5,325 nt of DNA from Thermoplasmata archaeon (GCA_021160945.1 JAGHBQ010000090.1:1-5325), one strand, 5' to 3'; shown: positions 1 through 5,273, counted from the first letter of the stretch. Numbers and translations are program-made. Notes: a model not told the origin generated them from the sequence alone.

Positions 1-55
1 CCTATTGAGGTCTTAAGGACAAGTAAATACGGAACTATAGGTGGGAAGATAAAAT

Positions 56-71
56 TTTATAAATTTATAAA
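56..71. repeat. Perfect 16-bp AT palindrome
   Basis: TTTATAAATTTATAAA reads the same on both strands. It contains two overlapping TATA-like octamers (TTTATAAA). It lies just past the AOR terminator. It may be a promoter element for an unseen neighbour, a terminator hairpin, or simple AT-rich sequence. No start codon is suitably placed on the minus strand between it and base 1. Confidence 0.4.
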
Positions 72-87
72 AATAAAAGATAAAAAT
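68..87 (-). terminator. T-rich transcription terminator of the AOR gene
   Basis: Directly after the AOR stop codon the minus strand reads three T-tracts (T5, T4, T5) broken by single A or C bases. Archaeal RNA polymerase commonly ends transcription at such U-rich stretches without needing a hairpin. Assignment is by position and composition. Confidence 0.6.
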
Positions 88-1968
88 TTAGTGTCCTGCA
101 CCGATTTCCTCTGCGATATCCTCAAGGTCTAAAGAAACAAGTTTCACCTTTGTGGGTATGCCATCTTCGCTCCATCCTCTTGCTTGATAGTACTCGTCTA
201 GCATATGCTCCAGTTCTTTAGGCTTGACATAAAAACCTGCACTCTTGCCCTTTGGTATCGGCTCGTGCATAATGCGCCAGGGCAGAGTATCGTCCTTGCG
301 GCCAAAGCCTTCACGCACATTGAATGCACGGGCAACATTGTAAATGCGTTCTCCAATAACCATGAGCTCGGCATTGCTCATTTTGAATCCTGTAACTGCC
401 TCCACAAGCTCAGGGAAACCTTCTAAGAAGTACATGTGACGTGAGAATTTACAGACTCCTAAGGTATCATATAACTGCATCAGATCTTCATGGGTTTTGA
501 CCTCAAAGCCCTTGTTCTCAGCGCTCAGCCTATCTATACCATCAAATTTCCACCATCTACCGACTAATTCAGTTCCATAAACTCCGCCTGTTAAGTGACA
601 CGCTCCACGATATGAAACCGCTATAGCAAGAGCCATGCCCTTTATACCACGAACATCATATGCAGGTAACTCTAGACCCTTGACATGGATGGCAAATTTC
701 TCGCTTCCCTTACCGAGTTTCTCACTGGCAGCTTTGCTGCCATCTGCCAGGAGTTTCCCAAGATTTCCCTCACGATATGCCATCTTACGAAGTGCCTCTG
801 CAGCAGCCTCCACATTTCCGAACGTAAGTTCGAGACCATCCGTGTCCTCTTTTGTCAAGAGCCCACGCTCATAGGCTTCCATAGCCCACCCAATGGTTAC
901 CCCTGCAGAGATGGTATCAAGTCCATATTCATCGCATAGCAAGTTAAGGTAAGCCACAGCTTCCGGATCCGATATTTCCAGTTCTCCTCCAAGAGAATAG
1001 AGGGTTTCGTATTCGGGGCCATCAACCTCTTCACCAGGTCTGTATTTTGTAAGCTTGAATACTTGGGAGCATGGTTTGGTACAGTTAGGGCATGGATTTC
1101 TTCCACTCCTAAATTTAGGTACCCAGTAATATGGGTCTATACCGAGCAATTCTCCTTCCTTGGCCTTATCGTAGAAACTCTGGAAGTAGCCCCACTGCCA
1201 GTTTCTTGTAGGAAATGTGCCACGCTCCAGATTCATCCATCTGAGGAATTCACCACTTCCGTAGCCCATATCATCCTTTGTGGCAGGATGATCCTTTATT
1301 ATCTTTGCCCATTTGGCTATCAATTTGAGAAGCTTTGATTTATCTGCAGGTTCAGGTTTTTGTGAGCCCTTGACAACTATACCCTTCAATTTCTTGCTCC
1401 CCCAGACCGCACCTATGCCTGTTCTTGCGGCCTGTCTCTCTTCAAAATCAATTCCGGCTATTTTACTTAGATTCTCTCCTGCTGGACCAATGACTGCCGT
1501 AGCAACTTTGCCATACTTCTCCTTTAATTTTTTCTGTGCTTCACGGGTAGTCATTCCCCAGAGTTCATCAGCTGGTTCAATGCTCACATCACCATCCTCT
1601 ATTCTTATCACTACAGGCTTTTCGCTCTTTCCCTCGATAACCAGCATTTCATATCCTGCTTTTTTGAGCTCTACGCCCATCGGCGCACCAACAACAGTTC
1701 TTCCCAATGCTCCAGTTAAAGGTGATTTGGAAGTCATTGCAGTTTTGGATGCTGTGGGTATTCCATAAGGTGTTAAGAGACCCGGGGCTATGAAAATTTT
1801 GTTTTCCTCACCTAAAGGATCAGCACCCTTTGGGACCTCCTTATAGAGATAGTACGCGGTAAATCCCAGACCACCGAGGAACTTTCTTGCAATTTTTTCA
1901 TCCACTTCCTCTTTTTTTATCTCACCGGTACCCAGGTTAACCCTCAAAATTTTACCGTAGCCCTTCAT
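88..1968 (-). CDS. aor: Tungsten-dependent aldehyde:ferredoxin oxidoreductase
   Basis: Cytoplasmic enzyme that oxidises aldehydes to carboxylic acids and passes the electrons to ferredoxin. The 626 residues cover the whole family fold. The N-terminal pterin-binding domain runs to about residue 210 (family blocks KSPLTG at 81-86, GPAGENL at 161-167, GSKKLK at 190-195). The [4Fe-4S] ligands appear as Cys293-x2-Cys296-x3-Cys300 plus Cys506 in DTLGVC. DEYGLDT (346-352) and DTLGVC (501-506) match the two pterin-contacting DxxGxD/C motifs. Glu319 (GPEYE) and His458 (RGACH) correspond to active-site residues of Pyrococcus furiosus AOR. From memory it resembles AOR more than the formaldehyde or glyceraldehyde-3-phosphate enzymes, and it is slightly longer than P. 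furiosus AOR (605). The start is fixed by GGTGAT 5 nt upstream and by the family N terminus MKGYGKILRVNL. It lies 53 nt after the aminotransferase on the same strand. No ferredoxin or MoaD-like partner is visible in the window. The exact aldehyde substrate is unknown. Confidence 0.96.
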   Translation of the reverse strand: MKGYGKILRVNLGTGEIKKEEVDEKIARKFLGGLGFTAYYLYKEVPKGADPLGEENKIFIAPGLLTPYGIPTASKTAMTSKSPLTGALGRTVVGAPMGVELKKAGYEMLVIEGKSEKPVVIRIEDGDVSIEPADELWGMTTREAQKKLKEKYGKVATAVIGPAGENLSKIAGIDFEERQAARTGIGAVWGSKKLKGIVVKGSQKPEPADKSKLLKLIAKWAKIIKDHPATKDDMGYGSGEFLRWMNLERGTFPTRNWQWGYFQSFYDKAKEGELLGIDPYYWVPKFRSGRNPCPNCTKPCSQVFKLTKYRPGEEVDGPEYETLYSLGGELEISDPEAVAYLNLLCDEYGLDTISAGVTIGWAMEAYERGLLTKEDTDGLELTFGNVEAAAEALRKMAYREGNLGKLLADGSKAASEKLGKGSEKFAIHVKGLELPAYDVRGIKGMALAIAVSYRGACHLTGGVYGTELVGRWWKFDGIDRLSAENKGFEVKTHEDLMQLYDTLGVCKFSRHMYFLEGFPELVEAVTGFKMSNAELMVIGERIYNVARAFNVREGFGRKDDTLPWRIMHEPIPKGKSAGFYVKPKELEHMLDEYYQARGWSEDGIPTKVKLVSLDLEDIAEEIGAGH

Positions 1969-1973
1969 ATTTC

Positions 1974-1979
1974 ATCACC
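1974..1979 (-). promoter_or_regulatory. Ribosome binding site of the AOR gene
   Basis: The minus strand reads GGTGAT, then 5 nt (GAAAT), then the ATG at 1966-1968. It is the full complement of the archaeal 16S 3' end (AUCACC), and it fixes the AOR start. Confidence 0.85.
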
Positions 1980-2001
1980 AGAGATAGGTATAGAAAAGAA
2001 G

Positions 2002-2009
2002 GATATAAG
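2002..2009 (-). promoter_or_regulatory. Candidate TATA box of the AOR gene
   Basis: The minus strand reads CTTATATC, centred about 37 nt before the AOR ATG. With the usual 25-26 nt from TATA centre to start site, transcription would begin near 1980, giving a leader of about 12 nt that opens at the ribosome binding site. This would let AOR be expressed apart from the aminotransferase, though read-through from upstream is also possible because the gap is only 53 nt. Not experimentally shown. Confidence 0.5.
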
Positions 2010-2021
2010 AGTTCGTTATGC

Positions 2022-3146
2022 TCATCTGAACTTTTCGAGAACTTCATCAAATATTTGCATACCCTTTCTTATATCATCCTCACTGGCAGCATAGGAAAAT
2101 CGTATATGTTTCTTTCCGGCAGAGCCGAATGCCTCTCCAGGTGTGCAGAGAACACCTTTCTTAACCATCTCTTTCACTATATCCATAGGATCGGCATTTA
2201 TCTCAATTCTAGGGAACATGTAGAATGCTCCTTTTGGGAAATTTGGCTTTACACCATCGATTTTGCTGAGGAGCTCATACATCAGGTCTCTTCTCCTTCT
2301 AAATTTCTCTTTCATCATCTCTGCATAGTATTCACTCTTTTGCAGGGTTTTAAGGGCTGCGTATTCTATAGGACTCTGAGGGCAGGCAATCATATAATAG
2401 TGGATCTTCCCTATTTGCTCAATAAACTCTTTTGGAGCTATTATGTAACCTAGTCTCCATCCAGTCATGGCAAATTCCTTGGAAAAGGAATTTATAAAGA
2501 CAAGCTTATCATATTTTCCCAGGAAAGTTTTAGGTGAAGAATCATACACCAGATTGAAATATACCTCATCAGAGATTATCACTAAATTGTAATCCTCCGC
2601 CATCTCAACAATCATTCTTATGTCCCTGTCTTCCAGCACTCCTCCGGTAGGGTTGTTGGGGTAATTCACTATTATTGCTTTGGTTTTCTTGGTTATTCTT
2701 TTCTCTAAATCTTCCTGTGTGGGAATGAAATTGTTCTCCTGCACTATTGGGTAATCCACAGGTTTTCCACCAGCTATAATGGTATGAGGCTTATAAAGAA
2801 CAAATCCCGGGTTGGGATAGAGAACATCATCATCCGGATTCACCAGAGCAAGCATAGTGGAGATAAAAGCTTCTGTACCTCCCACAGTGATAAGGACATT
2901 ATCCTCTGTGAAATCTCCATATTCTGAATACTTCTCAGCAATCGCCCTTCTAAGCTCAGCAAAACCTTTTGAAGGCCCGTACTTATTGTATCCCTTTATA
3001 ACGGCTTCGTATATTGCCTCTTTCGCTTCTGGAGGCGGATGAAAATCCGGCTCACCAAGACCCAGATTAATAACCTCTCCCTTGGCCATATCGAAAATCT
3101 TCCGGATGCCAGACATCTCAATATTTAAGGCTCTCTCAGAGAACAT
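2022..3146 (-). CDS. PLP-dependent class I aminotransferase (aspartate/aromatic type)
   Basis: Transfers an amino group between an amino acid and a 2-oxoacid using pyridoxal phosphate, in the cytoplasm. The 374-residue protein is complete for fold type I. It shows the N-terminal LGLGEPDF segment (28-35), the VGGTEAF cofactor-phosphate loop (88-94), NPTG (165-168) and ISDEVY with Asp193 and Tyr196. The Schiff-base lysine is Lys223 in SFSKEFAMTGWRLGY, with phosphate-binding Arg231, and Arg349 in HIRFSYA would hold the substrate carboxylate. It resembles the archaeal aromatic/aspartate aminotransferases of subgroup I-gamma, such as the Pyrococcus horikoshii enzyme, but substrate preference cannot be read from sequence. 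The ATG at 3144-3146 is preferred over Met11 because residues 1-10 align with the usual SERA...SGIRKIFD N terminus. No ribosome binding site precedes it, and a TATA-like element about 27 nt upstream suggests a leaderless mRNA. It is divergent from the M32 gene and upstream of the AOR gene. Confidence 0.94.
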   Translation of the reverse strand: MFSERALNIEMSGIRKIFDMAKGEVINLGLGEPDFHPPPEAKEAIYEAVIKGYNKYGPSKGFAELRRAIAEKYSEYGDFTEDNVLITVGGTEAFISTMLALVNPDDDVLYPNPGFVLYKPHTIIAGGKPVDYPIVQENNFIPTQEDLEKRITKKTKAIIVNYPNNPTGGVLEDRDIRMIVEMAEDYNLVIISDEVYFNLVYDSSPKTFLGKYDKLVFINSFSKEFAMTGWRLGYIIAPKEFIEQIGKIHYYMIACPQSPIEYAALKTLQKSEYYAEMMKEKFRRRRDLMYELLSKIDGVKPNFPKGAFYMFPRIEINADPMDIVKEMVKKGVLCTPGEAFGSAGKKHIRFSYAASEDDIRKGMQIFDEVLEKFR

Positions 3147-3168
3147 AAAGGTGTATGGGAATGTAAGA

Positions 3169-3176
3169 ATTAAAGA
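3169..3176 (-). promoter_or_regulatory. Candidate TATA element of the aminotransferase
   Basis: The minus strand reads TCTTTAAT preceded by AAAA, which could act as a BRE. It is centred about 27 nt before the ATG at 3146, which places the transcription start at or next to the start codon. No Shine-Dalgarno sequence is present, so a leaderless mRNA is likely. The TATA match is weak. Confidence 0.4.
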
Positions 3177-3213
3177 TTTTCATAGACATGCTTTAACATG
3201 GCACTTAGAGATA

Positions 3214-3223
3214 TGTTTATGTA
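3214..3223 (+). promoter_or_regulatory. Candidate TATA element of the M32 carboxypeptidase
   Basis: TGTTTATGTA is centred about 37 nt before the ATG at 3256, the same spacing seen for the AOR and HU-like genes. Transcription would begin near 3244, exactly where the alternative upstream ATG lies. The match to the archaeal TATA consensus is moderate. Confidence 0.4.
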
Positions 3224-3245
3224 GTTGAAAGAATATCACTTGTAT

Positions 3246-3251
3246 GGTGAT
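3246..3251 (+). promoter_or_regulatory. Ribosome binding site of the M32 carboxypeptidase
   Basis: GGTGAT followed by TCAA and then the ATG at 3256. It is a perfect anti-16S match with 4-nt spacing. It overlaps the in-frame ATG at 3244-3246, so it favours the downstream ATG as the true start. Confidence 0.75.
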
Positions 3252-3255
3252 TCAA

Positions 3256-4746
3256 ATGGTCTTTGAGAATGAGAAAATAAAGGAGATTTTAAATTACTAC
3301 CGAAAGATCTGGGCACTGAACCATGCCTCTTCTCTGATGGGCTGGGATCTGGAGGTGTGTATGCCAAAAGAAGGCGTTAAGGAGAGAAGCTTTGCAGATG
3401 GTGAGTTATCCATGCTCACTCACGATTTTATAACAAATGATAAGTTTGTGGAAATGGTTGAAAAGGCCGATGCTCTGGAAGACCTAAACGAATATGAGCG
3501 TGGAGTTATAAGGGTTCTTAAGAGGGACATAAAGCATGCCAAAGCTATCCCAAGAGAAATTATCGGGGAACTATCACGAGTGACTGGAGAAGCAACGATG
3601 GCATGGAGAGAGGCAAGGGAGAAAAATAATTATGAGAAATTCAGACCCTATCTAGATAAAATTATCGATTTGGAGAGAAAAATAGCGGATTATTTGGGTT
3701 ATGAGGAGCATCCCTATGATGCTCTGGCAGATTTATACGAAGAAGGCTATACTGTAAGGGATTATGATAAATTTTTTGGGGAAATAGAGAAACCTCTAAA
3801 AACTCTTCTGGATAAAATAATAGAAAAATGGCCCAAGGAGCATCCACTGGAGGAAAAGAGCTACAATAAAGATATGCTGAAAAAGGTGAATTTTGAAATA
3901 TTAAAGCTCTTTGGCTATCCTCTGGAGACTAGAGCAAGGATGGATGTGTCAGCACATCCTTTCACCATCGGTATTGGAATAGGTGATGTGCGAATAACCA
4001 CAAGATATGAAGGCTTTGATTTCAAGAGAAGCCTGCTGGCTGTTGTGCATGAGTTTGGTCATGCATTATACGAGCTCCAGGTGGATTCCAGATTCTCTAT
4101 GACTCCTCTTGTGCATGGAGTATCCTCAGGAATTCATGAATCACAGTCAAGATTCTGGGAGAATATAATAGGTAGGAGCAGAGAATTTGTCAATGCTATT
4201 TATCCCAGGCTTCATGAGCATCTGGATATTGTAAAAGATTATTCTCCTGAGGACATCTACATATATTTCAATACTGTAAAGCCAAGTCTCATCAGAGTGG
4301 AGGCGGATGAGGTAACCTACAACATGCACATACTCCTTCGATATAATCTTGAAAAACTCATGATTACTGGGGAGATAAGTACAAAGGATTTGCCAGAGTT
4401 CTGGAACGAAAAGATGGAGGAATATTTGGGTATAAGACCAAAGGATTACAAAGACGGTGTTCTTCAGGATATTCACTGGAGTGGTGGTCAGATAGGCTAT
4501 TTCCCCACATACTCTCTCGGTACAGTACTGGCAACTCAGATAGGATATTATGTAAAAAGAGAAATTCCCGATTTCTATGGGAAGATTGAAAATGGAGAAT
4601 TCAAAGCTATCAGAGAGTATTTGAGAGAAAAGGTACACCGATATGGCAAAATGTACCCGCCCAAAGAGTTACTGAAGAGAATCTTTGGAGAAGAGGTGAA
4701 TCCAAAATACTTTCTGGAGTATTTGGAGAAAAAATATCTCCTCTAA
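3256..4746 (+). CDS. M32 family thermostable metallocarboxypeptidase (Taq/Pfu type)
   Basis: Metal-dependent carboxypeptidase that removes amino acids one at a time from peptide C termini, cytoplasmic (no signal peptide or membrane segment). Numbered from the start chosen here, the protein has 496 residues, normal for M32. Diagnostic motifs are present in family order: HPF (234-236), DVRITTRY (244-251), the zinc-binding HEFGH with His265, Glu266 and His269, HESQSRFWEN (294-303) whose Glu295 is the third metal ligand, VEADEVTYN (348-356), and GYFPTY (414-419). Two in-frame ATGs exist. The one at 3244 would give 500 residues, but it overlaps GGTGAT (3246-3251), which sits 4 nt before the ATG at 3256, so 3256 is the likelier start. 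The M32 family is broad in specificity but usually poor on C-terminal Pro and Gly. The gene is divergent from the aminotransferase and convergent with the HU-like gene. A peptide-catabolic role is inferred. Confidence 0.95.
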   Translation: MVFENEKIKEILNYYRKIWALNHASSLMGWDLEVCMPKEGVKERSFADGELSMLTHDFITNDKFVEMVEKADALEDLNEYERGVIRVLKRDIKHAKAIPREIIGELSRVTGEATMAWREAREKNNYEKFRPYLDKIIDLERKIADYLGYEEHPYDALADLYEEGYTVRDYDKFFGEIEKPLKTLLDKIIEKWPKEHPLEEKSYNKDMLKKVNFEILKLFGYPLETRARMDVSAHPFTIGIGIGDVRITTRYEGFDFKRSLLAVVHEFGHALYELQVDSRFSMTPLVHGVSSGIHESQSRFWENIIGRSREFVNAIYPRLHEHLDIVKDYSPEDIYIYFNTVKPSLIRVEADEVTYNMHILLRYNLEKLMITGEISTKDLPEFWNEKMEEYLGIRPKDYKDGVLQDIHWSGGQIGYFPTYSLGTVLATQIGYYVKREIPDFYGKIENGEFKAIREYLREKVHRYGKMYPPKELLKRIFGEEVNPKYFLEYLEKKYLL

Positions 4747-4753
4747 ATTTTTT
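4725..4753 (+). terminator. Candidate terminator of the M32 gene
   Basis: GGAGA (4725-4729) and TCTCC (4737-4741) can form a 5-bp hairpin inside the last codons, and a T6 tract follows at 4748-4753 just after the TAA. The T tract alone would suffice for archaeal termination. The hairpin may be coincidental. Confidence 0.45.
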
Positions 4754-4759
4754 GAGAAA
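4747..4759 (+). repeat. 13-nt direct repeat, copy 1
   Basis: ATTTTTTGAGAAA immediately follows the M32 stop codon. An identical copy lies at 4883-4895, with start-to-start distance 136 nt. Confidence 0.7.
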
Positions 4760-4770
4760 AATTACTATAC

Positions 4771-4788
4771 GGGGAGAGCTTATATAAG
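4771..4788 (+). promoter_or_regulatory. Orphan promoter with symmetric TATA box
   Basis: A purine-rich GGGGAGAG (BRE-like) is followed by CTTATATAAG (4779-4788), a close match to the archaeal TATA box. It stands downstream of the M32 stop, and no coding region begins at a suitable distance after it. Plus-strand transcription would start near 4810. Because CTTATATAAG is a perfect 10-bp palindrome it could also direct minus-strand transcription antisense to the M32 3' end. Confidence 0.5.
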
Positions 4789-4809
4789 GTGATGATACTC
4801 ACGGGATAT

Positions 4810-4889
4810 CTTTAGAGGTAGCAATCTTTTTCTCTTTCTTAATTCTTTGGTGGAATAATTTCCTCTATAGATTGGAGAAGATATTTTTT
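4810..4889 (+). ncRNA. Candidate small noncoding RNA, about 80 nt
   Basis: I do not recognise this as a known RNA family. It is proposed because a good TATA element predicts a start near 4810 and a T6 tract ends at 4889. The interval has no ATG on the plus strand, and its GTG/TTG codons (about 4847-4852) run into a stop within three codons. Two pairs of complementary 6-mers lie within it: TAGAGG 4813-4818 with CCTCTA 4862-4867, and CAATCT 4822-4827 with AGATTG 4869-4874. They interleave, so they give either alternative folds or an H-type pseudoknot. The middle (4826-4848) is almost all pyrimidine. It lacks C/D-box or tRNA features. It could equally be non-functional intergenic sequence. Confidence 0.3.
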
Positions 4890-4895
4890 GAGAAA
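4883..4895 (+). repeat. 13-nt direct repeat, copy 2
   Basis: Exact second copy of ATTTTTTGAGAAA. Together the copies bracket the orphan promoter and candidate small RNA. They could be reused terminators, a duplication scar, or chance in AT-rich sequence. Confidence 0.7.
4884..4889 (+). terminator. T6 tract ending the candidate small RNA
   Basis: TTTTTT lies about 75-80 nt after the predicted start of the orphan transcript. It is part of a 13-nt sequence that also occurs at the end of the M32 gene, where the same T6 would act as terminator. Confidence 0.35.
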
Positions 4896-4939
4896 CCCCT
4901 ACGATACCCTAACATAGACCCCAAAATTACTGAAAGTTT

Positions 4940-4952
4940 AAAAAAATAAAAA
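4940..4952 (-). terminator. T-rich terminator of the HU-like gene
   Basis: Seven nucleotides past the HU-like stop codon the minus strand reads T5, A, T7. This is a strong archaeal U-tract terminator signal in the expected place. Confidence 0.65.
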
Positions 4953-4959
4953 TAGGGAT

Positions 4960-5229
4960 TTAGAGATATTTTATCTTGCTGGAAGCCCTGAAAGTGAACT
5001 TCTTCTTCTCAGGCACATTTATGATTTCCTTTGTTCTTGGATTTCTTGCCTTTCTTGGTTTCTGCACTCTGCGCTCAAATATGCCAAAGCCCACAAGATT
5101 TACCTTGTTACCCTTGTTTACCTGCTCCACAACTTCCTCGACAAAAGCCTTTATCACTGTTCTTGCCTGCTTCTGACTCACTCCTGCTTTCTTGGCCACA
5201 GTCTTTGCCAGCTCGCTAATTCCTACCAT
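4960..5229 (-). CDS. HTa/HU-family DNA-binding chromatin protein
   Basis: Small basic DNA-binding protein of the bacterial HU/IHF family that bends and packages DNA as a dimer on the nucleoid. The 89 residues match the usual HU length of about 90. The order is two N-terminal helices (about 3-38, with SQKQARTVIKAFVEEVV forming the dimer core), a beta segment VNLVGFGIFERR (43-54), and a DNA-grasping arm containing RKARNPRT (59-66) with the conserved Pro64 at its tip. The end, KKKFTFRASSKIKY, is typical of the family. From memory it is very like Thermoplasma acidophilum HTa across nearly its full length (VGISELxKxVAKKA at the start, FRASSKIKY at the end). HTa is the HU-type protein that replaced histones in Thermoplasmata, probably acquired from bacteria. 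The start is supported by GGTGA 6 nt upstream and a TATA run about 38 nt upstream. The gene is monocistronic in appearance and convergent with the M32 gene. Confidence 0.97.
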   Translation of the reverse strand: MVGISELAKTVAKKAGVSQKQARTVIKAFVEEVVEQVNKGNKVNLVGFGIFERRVQKPRKARNPRTKEIINVPEKKKFTFRASSKIKYL

Positions 5230-5235
5230 TTTTCT

Positions 5236-5240
5236 TCACC
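5236..5240 (-). promoter_or_regulatory. Ribosome binding site of the HU-like gene
   Basis: The minus strand reads GGTGA inside GGGGTGA, then 6 nt, then the ATG at 5227-5229. It supports the annotated start, which also matches the known MVGISEL N terminus of HTa. Confidence 0.8.
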
Positions 5241-5262
5241 CCATTATAGGTATCTTCATTCT

Positions 5263-5273
5263 AATATATATAT
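5263..5273 (-). promoter_or_regulatory. TATA region of the HU-like gene
   Basis: An alternating AT run (ATATATATATT on the minus strand) preceded by an A7 stretch is centred about 38 nt before the ATG. It predicts a start near 5241 and a 12-nt leader beginning with the ribosome binding site. The upstream A-rich stretch could serve as BRE and help strong expression, as expected for an abundant chromatin protein. Confidence 0.6.

Noticed and set aside
1..41. CCTAT/ATAGG inverted repeat at the left edge as the acceptor stem of a tRNA or other RNA
   Set aside because: Only five base pairs are present, the interior has no T-arm or conserved tRNA bases, and the length is too short for a tRNA.
1313..1768. 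151-codon open frame on the plus strand inside the AOR gene
   Set aside because: It is fully antisense to a strongly conserved coding stretch with intact family motifs. Its translation has no recognisable domain and it has no GGTGA-type ribosome binding site at its start.
4147..4638. 163-codon open frame on the minus strand inside the M32 gene
   Set aside because: It is antisense to the conserved C-terminal half of the carboxypeptidase. The composition is that of a shadow frame (rich in Ile, Tyr, Leu, Ser) with no family resemblance.
4792..4815. 7-codon open frame after GGTG near the orphan TATA box
   Set aside because: The ATG lies within a few bases of the TATA box, upstream of any transcript that box could start, so it would not be in the RNA.
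4863..4915. 16-codon minus-strand open frame starting at the ATG at 4913-4915
   Set aside because: It is very short, has no recognisable sequence, and lies beyond the HU-like gene's T-rich terminator with only a poor GGGGT upstream. It cannot be supported as a gene.
4896..4922. G-quadruplex on the minus strand
   Set aside because: Only three G-runs are present, one of them just three bases long, with loops of 7-8 nt. No fourth run lies close by.
4789..4933. C/D-box guide RNA: box C-like GTGATGA at 4789-4795 and box D-like CTGA at 4930-4933
   Set aside because: The boxes are about 140 nt apart, far beyond archaeal C/D RNAs of about 50-70 nt. No internal C' or D' box lies between, and box C would overlap the TATA element.
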